A DNA stretch of 64,000 nt from Erythrobasidium yunnanense (taxonomy: Eukaryota > Basidiomycota > Cystobasidiomycetes > Erythrobasidiales > Erythrobasidiaceae): contig BCJC01000001.1 of NCBI GenBank assembly GCA_001600175.1, positions 886,065 to 950,064 on the forward strand. The letters are read 5' to 3'. Under the pieces are notes generated by a model. That model made no database searches. It was not told where the DNA came from and worked only from the letters and a program-made list of their open reading frames with translations. Shown here piece by piece: positions 23,325-32,803 of the stretch (position 1 is the stretch's first letter; every line of letters starts with the position of its first letter). A program made the position numbers and the translations under genes.

Positions 23325-23758
23325 GGTGTGTGTGATGTGGGAGTATTAAATATAGAATAGGCGGTTATGTTGTAAAAAGCTGAGTCGGGTGTATTTGACT
23401 GTGATGAAGATGAGAAGGGAAGCAAGCTAGCCTGAGAGCTTCTTATACTGTTCAGAATACGCGCCTTTATTTAGATATTCCAGACTGAACTAGCTTCCAG
23501 CTGGGACGCGCTTCGCATTCTTGGTCCAAGAACGCTACATCGTCAGTCCAGTCAGCATTCCCAGCCAAGTCGAGAAGCCTTCGAAGACCACAAACAAGGC
23601 CTAAATTAAGTTGATCGCAATAGAAAAGGCCGTGGTACTGTGGTCTTCTTTCTTTCTGCATCAAACACACTCAGCTTTATCGACCTCAACCAGCTCACTC
23701 ACTCATCTCCAATACAAGTACATACTTCACACTCATTAATCTTCACTCTACTGCAACC
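23325..23758. promoter_or_regulatory. Shared divergent promoter of the two hydrophobin genes
   Basis: 434 bp between the two start codons, 23324 on the minus and 23759 on the plus strand. The sequence just before each ATG is pyrimidine-rich on the coding strand (CTCACTCATCTCC-like), common in highly expressed fungal genes. It probably serves both genes. Confidence 0.45.
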
Positions 23759-24195
23759 ATGTACTGCTCATCCATCGTCGCTTTCGTCTTCGCTTCCGCG
23801 ACCGTCATCAACGCTTCTCCCATCTCTTCCTTCATGAAGCGAGACTTCCACTGCGACGTCAACAAGTATGCACAACGCATTCTTCTTCAATGCGTAACCT
23901 TGCTTACAGAGTTGTATTTCCAGAGTCCAGTGCTGCGATCAGACCATGACTGCCGCAGATGCTTCAAAGGCCTTCAGCGGCTTGCTCATCTTGGACAGCC
24001 TTGTCGGAAACGTCGGATTGAACTGCAACGTAAGCTCAGACTCCAGTCGATGCTCGCCTACCAAGGCTGACCATCCTTCGACAGCCTATCGGCATCAGCG
24101 CTGGCTCGCAGTGCAAGAGCACACCTGTATGCTGCAGCAGCATCCACCAGAGCGGTCTCATCAACACTGGCTGCTCTCCGCTCTCCGTCATCTAG
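23759..24195 (+). CDS. Class I hydrophobin
   Basis: Secreted protein that self-assembles at air-water interfaces and on the cell wall. Three exons give 107 residues: a signal peptide (MYCSSIVAFVFASATVINAS), then mature cysteines at about 32, 39-40, 70, 81, 87-88 and 101. Spacing is C-x6-CC-x29-C-x10-C-x5-CC-x12-C, inside the class I range. Landmarks are VQCCDQTM, ASKAFSGLLILDSLVGNVGLNC, AGSQCKSTPVCCSS and GLINTGCSPLSVI. Introns are about 23867-23921 and 24031-24085. It faces its paralogue across a 434 bp shared promoter; the pair arose by inverted duplication. Confidence 0.9.
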
Positions 24196-24539
24196 CCCAG
24201 TCAGATCCGCAGACGTTGTCTAGAGCCCTGTCCACTCTTGCATTTCACCTAGACTGTGTTGTATAATAGTGCTTTATACCCATAAGTAGATGTCCTTGAA
24301 TATATCTGCTCATGAGAAACGTCTGTCAGCCTGCTCGAACTAAATGCGCCGTCGATAGAGGGAGGAAGGAGTGGAAAGTGGGCATGAGCTGAGCAGGTGA
24401 GAGTAGAGAAACAGGATATTGAAGGCTACATTCTGCTAGATCAAAGGAGCATAAACATGCGAATTGACACAACAAAGGGCACATATCACAAGAGATCAGG
24501 GAGAGGAGAACTGAGACCGGACCGAAGTCCTGCGGGGGC
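24196..24539. other. Convergent 3' region
   Basis: 3' flanks of the plus-strand hydrophobin and of RAD6. No gene or structured element recognised. Confidence 0.4.
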
Positions 24540-25286
24540 TTATGCTGCTGTTTCTGAGTCGTCGAGCCATGATGCTTCAACCGTCGCGCGTACTCTCTTG
24601 TGGTATTCTTTCAGGTTCTCGCGATACAAGTTGGCGGCTTCTGCGTTCGCCGGGCTGTCACACAAAAGTCAGCTTCCACTGTGTCACTTGCTATCGATGC
24701 TACTAACCTGTTCGGATTCGGATCATGTAGAAGAGACTGGATTGAGGTAAGAATAGCGGCGACGTCGTAAGTGGGCGACCAGCGGTTCTGGAGGATGTCG
24801 AGACAGAGTTCGCCGTTTGCATATACGTTTGGATGGAACATCTTGGAGCTGCGCGTCGTAATCAATCAACAATGTCAGAAACTGATTGACCGGTATCGTG
24901 ACATAGGGAGGCCAGCGCCTGAGATAGGCCTTACATGAATTTGACGGTCGGCGGTCTATTGGGATACGTCTCTTCGAAGGACAGTACTAGTCTGAATGTG
25001 CCATCTTCGAACGGCGTTTCAGCTGGGATCCGACGATAAACGACAGTCAGCTCAGATCCGGTCTTATCAAGTAATCACAGCGGGCTGACCAGGACCAAAG
25101 ATGACTGCGTTCCATACGAGGATGTTCTCTGGATTCGGTGCACCCGACACACCGCTGGGCGGATCCCTCGAAAGCGCCTTGAAGTCGCGGATAAGGCGTC
25201 GCTTGGCTGTCGACGACTGCGCGAGACCGGGCAATGTTAGCGAACGTCTCAAGCAGTCTTGCAATACTACTGTAAAAGCGCACCAT
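24540..25286 (-). CDS. RAD6: Ubiquitin-conjugating enzyme E2 RAD6/UBC2
   Basis: E2 that monoubiquitinates PCNA (with Rad18) and histone H2B (with Bre1), and acts in N-end-rule degradation. Joined exons give [84 protein letters not shown] (active-site Cys), [20 protein letters not shown], then [11 protein letters not shown] and a short C-terminus [10 protein letters not shown]. Length (about 153 residues) and motifs fit Rad6. The coding part of exon 1 is only the ATG at 25284-25286, followed by a 67-nt intron (25217-25283). Other introns follow GP, KF and the DPNPN region. The C-terminal tail is short, unlike the long acidic tail of S. cerevisiae Rad6. Confidence 0.92.
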
Positions 25287-25433
25287 TGGACGACGGTGAG
25301 AGTCAGAACAGTCGGTTACAATACAACAGCGTAATAAGCGGAAGCATCGTGAACAAGACATGTACCAGCCAAACAGACCCATCCTACTCATCCATTTACC
25401 CAATGCTACAAGAATCTACTTCTAGTCCTATCT

Positions 25434-26641
25434 CTATCGGGATGCGAACCCGAAGTCGTCCAAGTCTGCCATCGTTACGTTGCTAGCCGAGAACTCGCCT
25501 CTCAAGCTTTGGCTGTTGCTCTTTTGGTGATGATGGCGTCTCAGTGGACTGCCAAATGGCAGACCATGCCCATAATCTCCGCCTGCATAGAAGCCTTCTT
25601 GTGACGGATAGCTAGGAGCGATATCACCGCTTCCAGTCAGACTGAAGCGTCGATCATGGCCTGGATTTAGGTTGATAGGTTGAGGCTTCGAGTTGGAGAT
25701 GCCTGCTGGCGGGAGAAGACTGTGACCTGGTGCAGAAGGAGGGGGATTGGGAGCCGCAAAAGTCGACTCGCGGGGCTGATGACCACCCATCATCATTGCA
25801 GCTTGACTATTCTGCTGATAATTCGCATATTGTGGTCCCGCTACATCCCCACCGCTTGCCGCTCCTTGCCAGAAATCGCCGTATCCATTGACGGTACCGT
25901 ACGAATGCTGAAGAGATGAAGGTGGCCTTTCCACATGTCTCCCTGCTGGACCATTGGTGACTGGGCTGAAGGTGGATTTGCTGCCAACAAGAGGAGAGAC
26001 GAGATAATTGTACATAGAAGGTGAAGGCGGCGGCAGAGGAGGCGTAGGCTGCCTCTGCACTTCAGGGATCCGATACTGTGGCTCTGTTTCTACTATTGGA
26101 GCATGTGAAAGATCGCCAAAGGGATATGTTGGCCCATCCTCCTTCCCAGCATCTGCAAATGGCCCCGCCGAGGTGAAGGTCTGCTGTCCAGCTTGCAGAG
26201 CCGCTTCATCAATAACCATCTCTCCATGTCCAGTCACATAGTATGATGAAGGAGGTGCGGTGTGCTGAGCAGGGTAGGATAAGGAGTGTCTAGATTTGCC
26301 CTTCTGATGCAGCCCTTCTCGCTGCTCCGCTTGAGCCCGAAAGCGGCTGTGATAGAAGTTTTCGACTTCGTGGATGTTGTTCTGAATGCATCCATGCGAG
26401 ACCTTCCAAGAAGCGTACGAGAGCCTGGTCGCCAAAGCTGTAGCTAGCTGTGAGAATCCATGGCCGAGCGCACAAGCGGGCGTTTGATCAGCATGGCTGC
26501 GACCACAGACGTTATAGGATGTATGTATTGTACCTTTGCTGCATGCTCCAAGCGTGGCTGCTTCTCCGCTATCCTCGACGCTGCGAGGGGACTTTTCTTT
26601 GCTTTTGTTGAGCTCGATGTCGCCTTCGTCCGCGATGGCAT
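25434..26641 (-). CDS. Whi5/Nrm1-like G1/S transcription repressor candidate (GTB motif)
   Basis: 373 residues from two exons: 26534-26641 (MPSRTKATSS to EHAAK) and 25434-26447, with an 86-nt intron. Residues 37-68 read LATALATRLSYASWKVSHG, then a Cys, then IQNNIHEVENFY. This fits the short GTB/Whi5 pattern L..RL..A..KV..GW....L.EVE found in Whi5, Nrm1 and Srl3, which binds SBF/MBF. The usual Trp after Gly is Cys here. The rest is Pro/Ser/Gln/Gly-rich and likely disordered, with SP/TP sites (RQPTPPLPPPSPS, KSTFSPV, PFGSPLRR), as expected for a CDK-regulated repressor. The motif is short, so the assignment is moderate. Confidence 0.65.
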
Positions 26642-27725
26642 CTTGCCGTTCGTTCTATGTTCTGTTGTATCGTTGCACTGAGCCGTTCCAAGCCAGCTCA
26701 GACTCTTATCGCATGCTCGTATAATCGTATCGTCCTCAAATTGCAAGAAAGTGACAAATTGGTTCCTCGCAGAGAGCGTCGAATGGAGCTACTGATACAA
26801 GAAGGGTACAGCGCTACAGGATGGTATTGAAATCGAAGGTATATGATCTGATCTGATGATATTTGTCCGATTGTCCTGCTTGCTGCTTACGCTGTGTTTC
26901 CAGCTCAAGGGCGACATCGAATAGGAAGGAATGATAACGAAGAAAGCCTGCTTGAGTTTGAGAGTAAACAATGACCATGTTTACGGCAGGGTAGACTGCC
27001 CAAAAGACTGCATTGTCCTTTTTGTACAGTCCTCACTTGGTCATGTGTGGAGATGCTTGCACATTCCCTAGCACTCATAACATATGAATAGCTGAAGGGA
27101 GATGATTGGATAGTCAGGAAGGGCGATGCTCAAAAGTAAGTACTGCACTCGCGTGCAGCGGAGTACAGGAAGGCGACTCTAGAAGATTATCGTTATGTGG
27201 CTCTTTCCCAGCAAGATGCTAGTATCGTTGATCTTGCCGGTCGATCTCGCTGTTCTTTCTCAAGTGTCACGGCTTGTCTGCCCGGTAGCTTTTGGAATTA
27301 GTATTTTGACAGCTGGGTAAGCTACATGCCGACCAATACCCGTGTAGTGAATGATGCGCTCCAAGTCGAGGTAAGGCCAACTTGGGAAGTAGACTGAACA
27401 ATCTAGCCATGGATGATTTGGATGATTTCGCACGAGCATAAGGCAGGGCGGATCGTTTGTCAGGGGCAAGTCTTGCATGCATGCAGCTGGAAGCATCTCT
27501 CTCTCGCGCTGCTTGATTTCAGTGACTGAAGGAGCTTGCGGGCGGAGCTTCTGCTTTGTCGGGATTTGCAGGAGAAAGAACACAGGCTGACTGCTGATCA
27601 GGCACAGATTAGTCAAAGCGGCCTGTCATTCGGCAGTGGCGACGGCATTGAGCTTGACAGCGGCGCTAAGTAATGCCGAACAAGCTGAATGGCGGGCTTA
27701 AGCTTAACACCGACTGACGCCATCT
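26642..27725. other. Long intergenic stretch upstream of the Whi5-like gene
   Basis: 1.08 kb with no gene I can support. A minus-strand frame at 27260-27616 lacks a convincing ATG and family content. It probably holds the promoter and 5' UTR of the Whi5-like gene; long upstream regions are common for cell-cycle regulators. No canonical MCB box (ACGCGT) was noticed. Confidence 0.35.
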
Positions 27726-27881
27726 TCAGGCCTTCTTCTTAGGTCCGCTGTGCCTCGCTGCCAAGGGCTGCTGGTTCTGCCTGGCCTTGCCGTCCAGAGG
27801 TGGGTCTTCGTATGGGGTCGTCTTGACCCTCGCAAAGACAGCCTTATGTCCGGACTTGAGGATAGGAAGAAGTCGACCCAT
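27726..27881 (-). CDS. Small basic ORF, 51 residues
   Basis: ATG at 27879-27881, stop TGA at 27726-27728. The product begins MGRLLPILKSGHKAVFARVK, continues with a Pro/Asp/Gln stretch and ends in GPKKKA. It is basic, with no signal peptide and no membrane segment. It is isolated between two large intergenic regions, which makes it a plausible short gene, but I do not recognise it and codon-level evidence is thin at this length. Confidence 0.35.
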   Translation of the reverse strand: MGRLLPILKSGHKAVFARVKTTPYEDPPLDGKARQNQQPLAARHSGPKKKA

Positions 27882-28762
27882 ATTGAGAGAGGAGGGACTT
27901 CAGTAAAGTAGGTAGGAGTATATGTCATCATTCGCTATGTGCAGATGGAATACTAGGTCTCGACTGAGCCTGAGATGGGCCGCAGTCTGCGCGAGTTTTG
28001 CACGGCCGTAGAGTTATGCATTCGTTGGAAGGTCAGCTATAGGTGTCCAACTGCAAGCGTATTTCAGTTGCGAGAGCGAGAGATCCTTGAACAAAAGCCC
28101 AGCGCCGAAGCAGTTTGAGCAGATAGGGGAGCCAGGACGCAGATGCTTGTAGGTGTAAACGTATAGCATATCGTGGCATCAAAGTGTAAACTGCATCCTT
28201 GGAAGTCGGTGCTGTGAGGGCAGCTGCCATTTGAGGTAAGTCGAGTTTTTCGCTGGCAGGCACAGGCGGACGGGCAGGCGGGGTTTAGAAAGCGAGGTCA
28301 AGCGAGGACACCTCAAGGGAGGGAGCTGCGTCGGCACACCCCAAGGCATCGTATATGCATACAAGGCATCTTCAGTCATCGACCCAAGCCGGCGTCCTGC
28401 TAAAGTCCGTGCACCTCAGTCAGTCAGCAATGCCTGCAGTGGTGCGCGCATAGCTTCTGGCAACCAGAAGATTCTTGTGCAGTCATCGTATCATTAGGTG
28501 AGCTTCTGTGAGGTTCTTGCTTCCCATTCAATCCTGAATCTTTGCTTGCTTCATTGCAGTTTCGTCTGGCTGCACACTTGCTGCTTCGAGAAGAAGGAAG
28601 AAGACGGAAGTGAAGAGCAAGCCAGCTTCAGACGACCAACTTTGTGCTGTGCAAAAGAGCTTTGAGGCTTTTAACAAGAAAGAAGCGCAATTCAAAGCGA
28701 AGAGCCAATTCGTCTTTATTACTTGGAACAAAAGGCCAGCAACAAGGCAAAACCTATCAGCC
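27882..28762. promoter_or_regulatory. Intergenic region upstream of the copper-fist gene
   Basis: About 880 bp, divergent between the small ORF and the copper-fist gene. It contains only short frames. Regulatory elements for the copper-fist gene are expected here but none is certain. Confidence 0.35.
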
Positions 28763-30451
28763 ATGGTAAGTATTCGCTGTATTTCCTCTTCTCTTACGCC
28801 TTCTCGCCCGAGGATTGGAGAATGTGGTCCAGAAAGCGTCTGCCAAATCATCTCTCCGTCTCGGGCAAGACTTTTCTGTCTCGAAAGCTGTCAAACCTTA
28901 ATGAGGGTGTTTGAGACATTGGCTGACAACAGCTGTCAACATTATCACTCCTCTACTACTTCTCATCTACACAGATCATCAGAGACGGGCAGAAGTGGGC
29001 TTGTCGTTCGTGCATCACCGGGCATAGAAGCAGCAAGTGTGTCCACGAAGACCGAGAGCTATTTCCAGTCGCAAAGAAGGGTAGACCAAGCAGCCAATGC
29101 AAAGTATGCACCCATGGAAGAACATCAACACCCCAATCACCAGCTGTCCATGACGCTCAATGCACCTGTCAGGCGAAGCGTCGTGGGAAAACTGGCTCAA
29201 AGTCACCTCTCGATACTCCGCTAGCAACTGCAAGCAGTGTAGCTCCACCTGTGCCAGACAACCTCGTCGCTCTTCACGATGGCAGCAAGCGACAGCGCTA
29301 CAGTCACGACAGCGCAATGTATAATTCAGATGGAAGTCCGGCTTTTCCTCCTCCTGGCTGGCCGAGTTCGTCTAGCTATGGCTCCATGGATAGTGAGTGT
29401 AACATCATTGCTTCCTCGTTAGCTTCACTGACTGACCTCTCCCGTTTTAGGCATGCAAAGCTATTCGTCTGCTTCCTCAGCGACTTCCTCACCCCAGTCC
29501 AGCTATGCTGCAGTAATGCCCAATGGCAACGTTTATTCATTCCCCGACCAGCAGCATATACCGTGGCTGCGCGAACACGGGACGCCTCTACCCGTCCAGC
29601 CTCCAGACCAGCATCAACAGCAACAGCCGATGGAAACTCACAATATGCGGTTTCAATCGCTGCAAGAGCCTCAGCGCAATTATGAGCAGTGGCCAGTCAG
29701 CTATGCACATGGTCATTCCATACCTCCACCCTCCTCACCTGGAGCAGCTGGAGAATCGCCATCGACTGCGCTATACAGAGCAATGGGCCTGCAAGGACTT
29801 CCAGAACAATATCAACATGCTCTTTCCAACCCGTCACCGCTCCTTATAGGACAGCCTCAGGACCAAGATGAATACCATCGACCGCTTTGGCTAGGACACG
29901 ATGTGCAGTCTCAAATGCGCAGCCCCGATAGCTATCATCAGCATACATATTCGCAGAACTATCAGCAGGACGCAGTACCTGCACATTCCACTTCCTTCTA
30001 CAATGGCATGGCGAGCGGTAGCGATGTCGATCCCAGCTATGAAAGCAACCGGTTCATTCCGAGCGATCTGCGGGGCGACTCTCCTAGCTGGAATGCTTCG
30101 ACTCCATCAGCTGCCATCAAGGATAGCTGGATGCAGCAGCTGCCTATGCCAGAGATGCAAAGGCCAGGCTATCCTGATGGCCCAGTTCGATGGAAGACCG
30201 CTCCGCCCAACATGTACTCTGCTGCTTACAACCATGGCGATAAAGACCAGCAGCGCGCCTCTTATTCGAACGAGGAACAGCAGCAGCAGCAGCGGGAGTT
30301 CCCAGAGCCTCCGCCGCTGACTAGAGCTGCTGCTAGCATGCCTGCGCCAGCCACACACGACAGCTCTCAATTCTTTCATCAAGTAACTCTTCCACAAGTC
30401 ATGAGTCTACGTCTCCCTGAACCGCGGAAGCGCAAATCAGTCGATTCGTGA
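28763..30451 (+). CDS. Copper-fist transcription factor
   Basis: 473 residues from three exons: the single codon ATG at 28763-28765, exon 2 at 28975-29392 and exon 3 at 29451-30451. The N-terminal copper fist reads IIRDGQKWACRSCITGHRSS, KCVHED, VAKKGRPSSQCKVC and QCTC. Zinc ligands are C11, C14, C23 and H25, the minor-groove motif is KKGRP (residues 35-39), and C43, C46, C64 and C66 follow. The start 'M' before a domain beginning at once is normal for Ace1/Mac1/Cuf1. After residue 66 no further cysteine is visible. The long C-terminus is Gln/Pro/Ser-rich with a poly-Gln run (near 30279-30297) and ends in RKRKSVDS. Without a Cys cluster, direct Cu(I) sensing as in Mac1 or Cuf1 is doubtful; a Haa1-like, metal-independent role is possible. 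Confidence 0.88.
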
Positions 30452-30770
30452 ATACCATCTCTCTATCAATAACGACAATTTACCGCAACGTATGTAGCAT
30501 ATTCGCTTTTCACGCTTGCTTTCTCATTCATTACCGTACGTTCATTTCCTGCCTATCTGTCTATCCACGCATACCTCTTTTAGTCACGGTCTGTCATCCG
30601 TCTTACGTTCTTTTCTGTCAGCATTTAAGGAAGCATGTTGTTGGATTATATGCGTCGCTTGTATAGAGCTTCCTCAGGCAATGAAGATTCCGTAGACTGG
30701 TCCAAACAATCTGAGACACCAAGATCGGCGTTCTCCTTCAGACTTCTGCTTCAGGTACATCTGGCCCAAT
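30452..30770. promoter_or_regulatory. 3' flank of the copper-fist gene and promoter of the transporter gene
   Basis: 319 bp between two plus-strand genes, T/C-rich around 30520-30620. Nothing specific recognised. Confidence 0.4.
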
Positions 30771-32564
30771 ATGCCAGGCAAGAGGAGCTCTTTTGCAGCG
30801 GTACCTATGAACGATATGAACGAAGATAGTCAGCGACCTTTGCCCAATGCTTTCGGGAAGCTCGTCCAGGAAGAAAGCAGCAACAACAACCAGCTTTACG
30901 ACTCCAAAGTAGCCGGCGGAGCTGGCTCCAACCTCAACAATGGAGTAAACATCAAATCGCCTGCTGGAACTGCTACTGCGACCCCCGTTGCTGGAGATTC
31001 CAAAGCCCTGGCGGGTTGGCGAGATGTGTCGGTCCTTCTACCGATGTTAGCAGAAACTCATTGGCGATAAAGAGCTGCTCTAATTAGCTTGTACAGTGGT
31101 CTATGGATCACTCTGTCTTCAGCTGTCATCCTCATGAACAGCAAGTCTTCGATTGCTTCATCCGGCCCAACTGGACCTCGACTAACAGAGGCTTTCTTTC
31201 CATCTTCTTTCACATAGAATGGATACTGAGCGATCTTGGTACGTGCAAAAGTCCATACAACCTGCAAGCCAGACTGAGACCTTTCTTGCAGGTTTCCACT
31301 TTCCAATCGCTCTCACAACAAGTACGCAAAGGATGACTCGGACGAGTGGAGGAGCCAGAGCTGACGAACTCTGTAGTCCACCTCCTCTTCCAGACTGTAG
31401 CGTCGCGTATCTTGCGAGCGCAAACCAACCTTGTCGATGGCGCCAAAACATTGGAAGAGAGCGGAAAGATGAACAGGGTGCGCTCATCTATCTTATTAGA
31501 ATGTGTACAGGTCTAACGTGTACTGTATCGTGTCGCCAGGACGTTTACATGCGAAACATCGTTCCCATCGGCGTACTTTTCAGCGTGTAAGCTCCGCAAC
31601 CTCGACAATGCTGAATGCGCCAACATTGATCATATCGTAACAGCTCTCTGGTCCTATCAAATTGGGTCTACCTCCGCCTCACCGTCTCCTTCATCCAGAT
31701 GATCAAAGCAATCACACCAGTCGTTGTTCTGGCAGTTTCTGTCTTGTTCAAAGTCAAGACTGCCTCTGCTAAACTCTTCGGCATCGTATGCATCATATCT
31801 GTTGGCGTGGGCATTGCAAGCTATGGAGAAGTCGACTTCGATCTTCTCGGGTTTTCCGTTCAGGTAAGCGAGCGATCTGAAAAGGATAGAAGGAATGGCC
31901 TGACGGACATGCTGTGGTAGCTCTTTGCTATCCTGATCGAAAGCTGCAGACTTGTCCTGATTCAGATCCTTCTGCAAGGATTCGGCATGGATCCTTTGGT
32001 GGTAAGTATCAGCACACATACCCGCCAGTTCCTAGCTGAAGCTTTGTACGCAGTCATTGTACTACTTCGCGCCCGTCTGTCTCGCGACGAACAGTGTTGC
32101 GTTGATCGTGGTCGAGGGGTAAGTCCTAATCTCCGAGTTCTCCAGCATCACCTGAAACGCTATGTGTCAGATTCGCTCCTCTGGCCCATATCATGGACGT
32201 CGGACCTTTCGTCCTGCTCTTCAACGCATCATGCACTTTCTTCCTCAATCTCAGCTCAGTCTGGCTAATTGGACGAGCGAGCGGCCTAGTCTTGACTTTA
32301 TCTGGAGTAGTGTGCGTCAATCTTGCATTATGAGCTTGACAGACCGCAGCTGAATATGCAACGTTAATACAGCAAGGACATCCTGCTCATTCTCGGAAGT
32401 TTCCTCATTCTCGGGTCATTCATTACTGGTACCCAAGTCTTCGGCTATGCTATCGCGTTGACGGTGCGTGATCCACCTTTGGCCATGGCGCCTGGCGTGT
32501 GTTCTATTCTGACTGGCTATCATCTGCTTCGCAGGGTCTTGTGCTTTTCAAGACGAACAGCTAG
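30771..32564 (+). CDS. TPT/nucleotide-sugar-type transporter (DMT superfamily)
   Basis: Multi-pass Golgi/ER carrier of the triose-phosphate translocator family; substrate unknown. The hydrophilic N-terminus starts MPGKRSSFAAV. Later exons give LYSGLWITLSSAVILMNK, WILSDLGFHFPIALTT, VHLLFQTVASRIL, YMRNIVPIGVLFSV, LVLSNWVYLRLTVSFIQMIK, AITPVVVLAVSVLF, ISVGVGIASYGEVDFDLLGF, IESCRLVLIQILLQ, MDPLV, ASCTFFLNLSSVWLIG and LVLTLSGV, and it ends GLVLFKTNS. The invariant N-K-W-I/L-L motif is rebuilt only if the intron 31141-31217 uses a GC donor (gcaagt). At least eight introns. The nearby GT90 and UDP-galactopyranose mutase genes make a sugar-nucleotide substrate plausible. Confidence 0.85.
31141..31217 (+). 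other. GC-AG intron in the transporter gene
   Basis: The exon ends ...ATG AAC A and the next bases are GCAAGT; the following exon starts AA TGG ATA CTG after CATAG. Only this junction restores N-K-W-I-L, which TPT-family transporters conserve. A GT donor two or more bases away breaks the frame. Confidence 0.6.
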
Positions 32565-32803
32565 GAGTACCCAAATTTCGATGGATTGCGGGATCTGAGT
32601 AATCACGGAGCTATTGAAATAGATGGATCAAAGTTGCAAGAGTCTGTCTAGGTCTAGAATTTTCAGAGTTGTATCTTCTTTCCCGGTGTTGCAGATGCAT
32701 ACTAACGACTACAATGGTCTACTACCACTTTTACAGCATGCTGCCTGTCTCTATCTGTTGCACGGGGTATCTACTGATGCAAGCGAAGAGTACCTGATAA
32801 CAA

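Noticed and set aside
27260-27616. 118-residue minus-strand frame in the gap upstream of the Whi5-like gene
   Set aside because: No ATG at the frame start and no recognisable composition or motif.
30279-30297. CAG/GCA repeat as a possible microsatellite
   Set aside because: It encodes the poly-Gln run of the copper-fist protein and is short.
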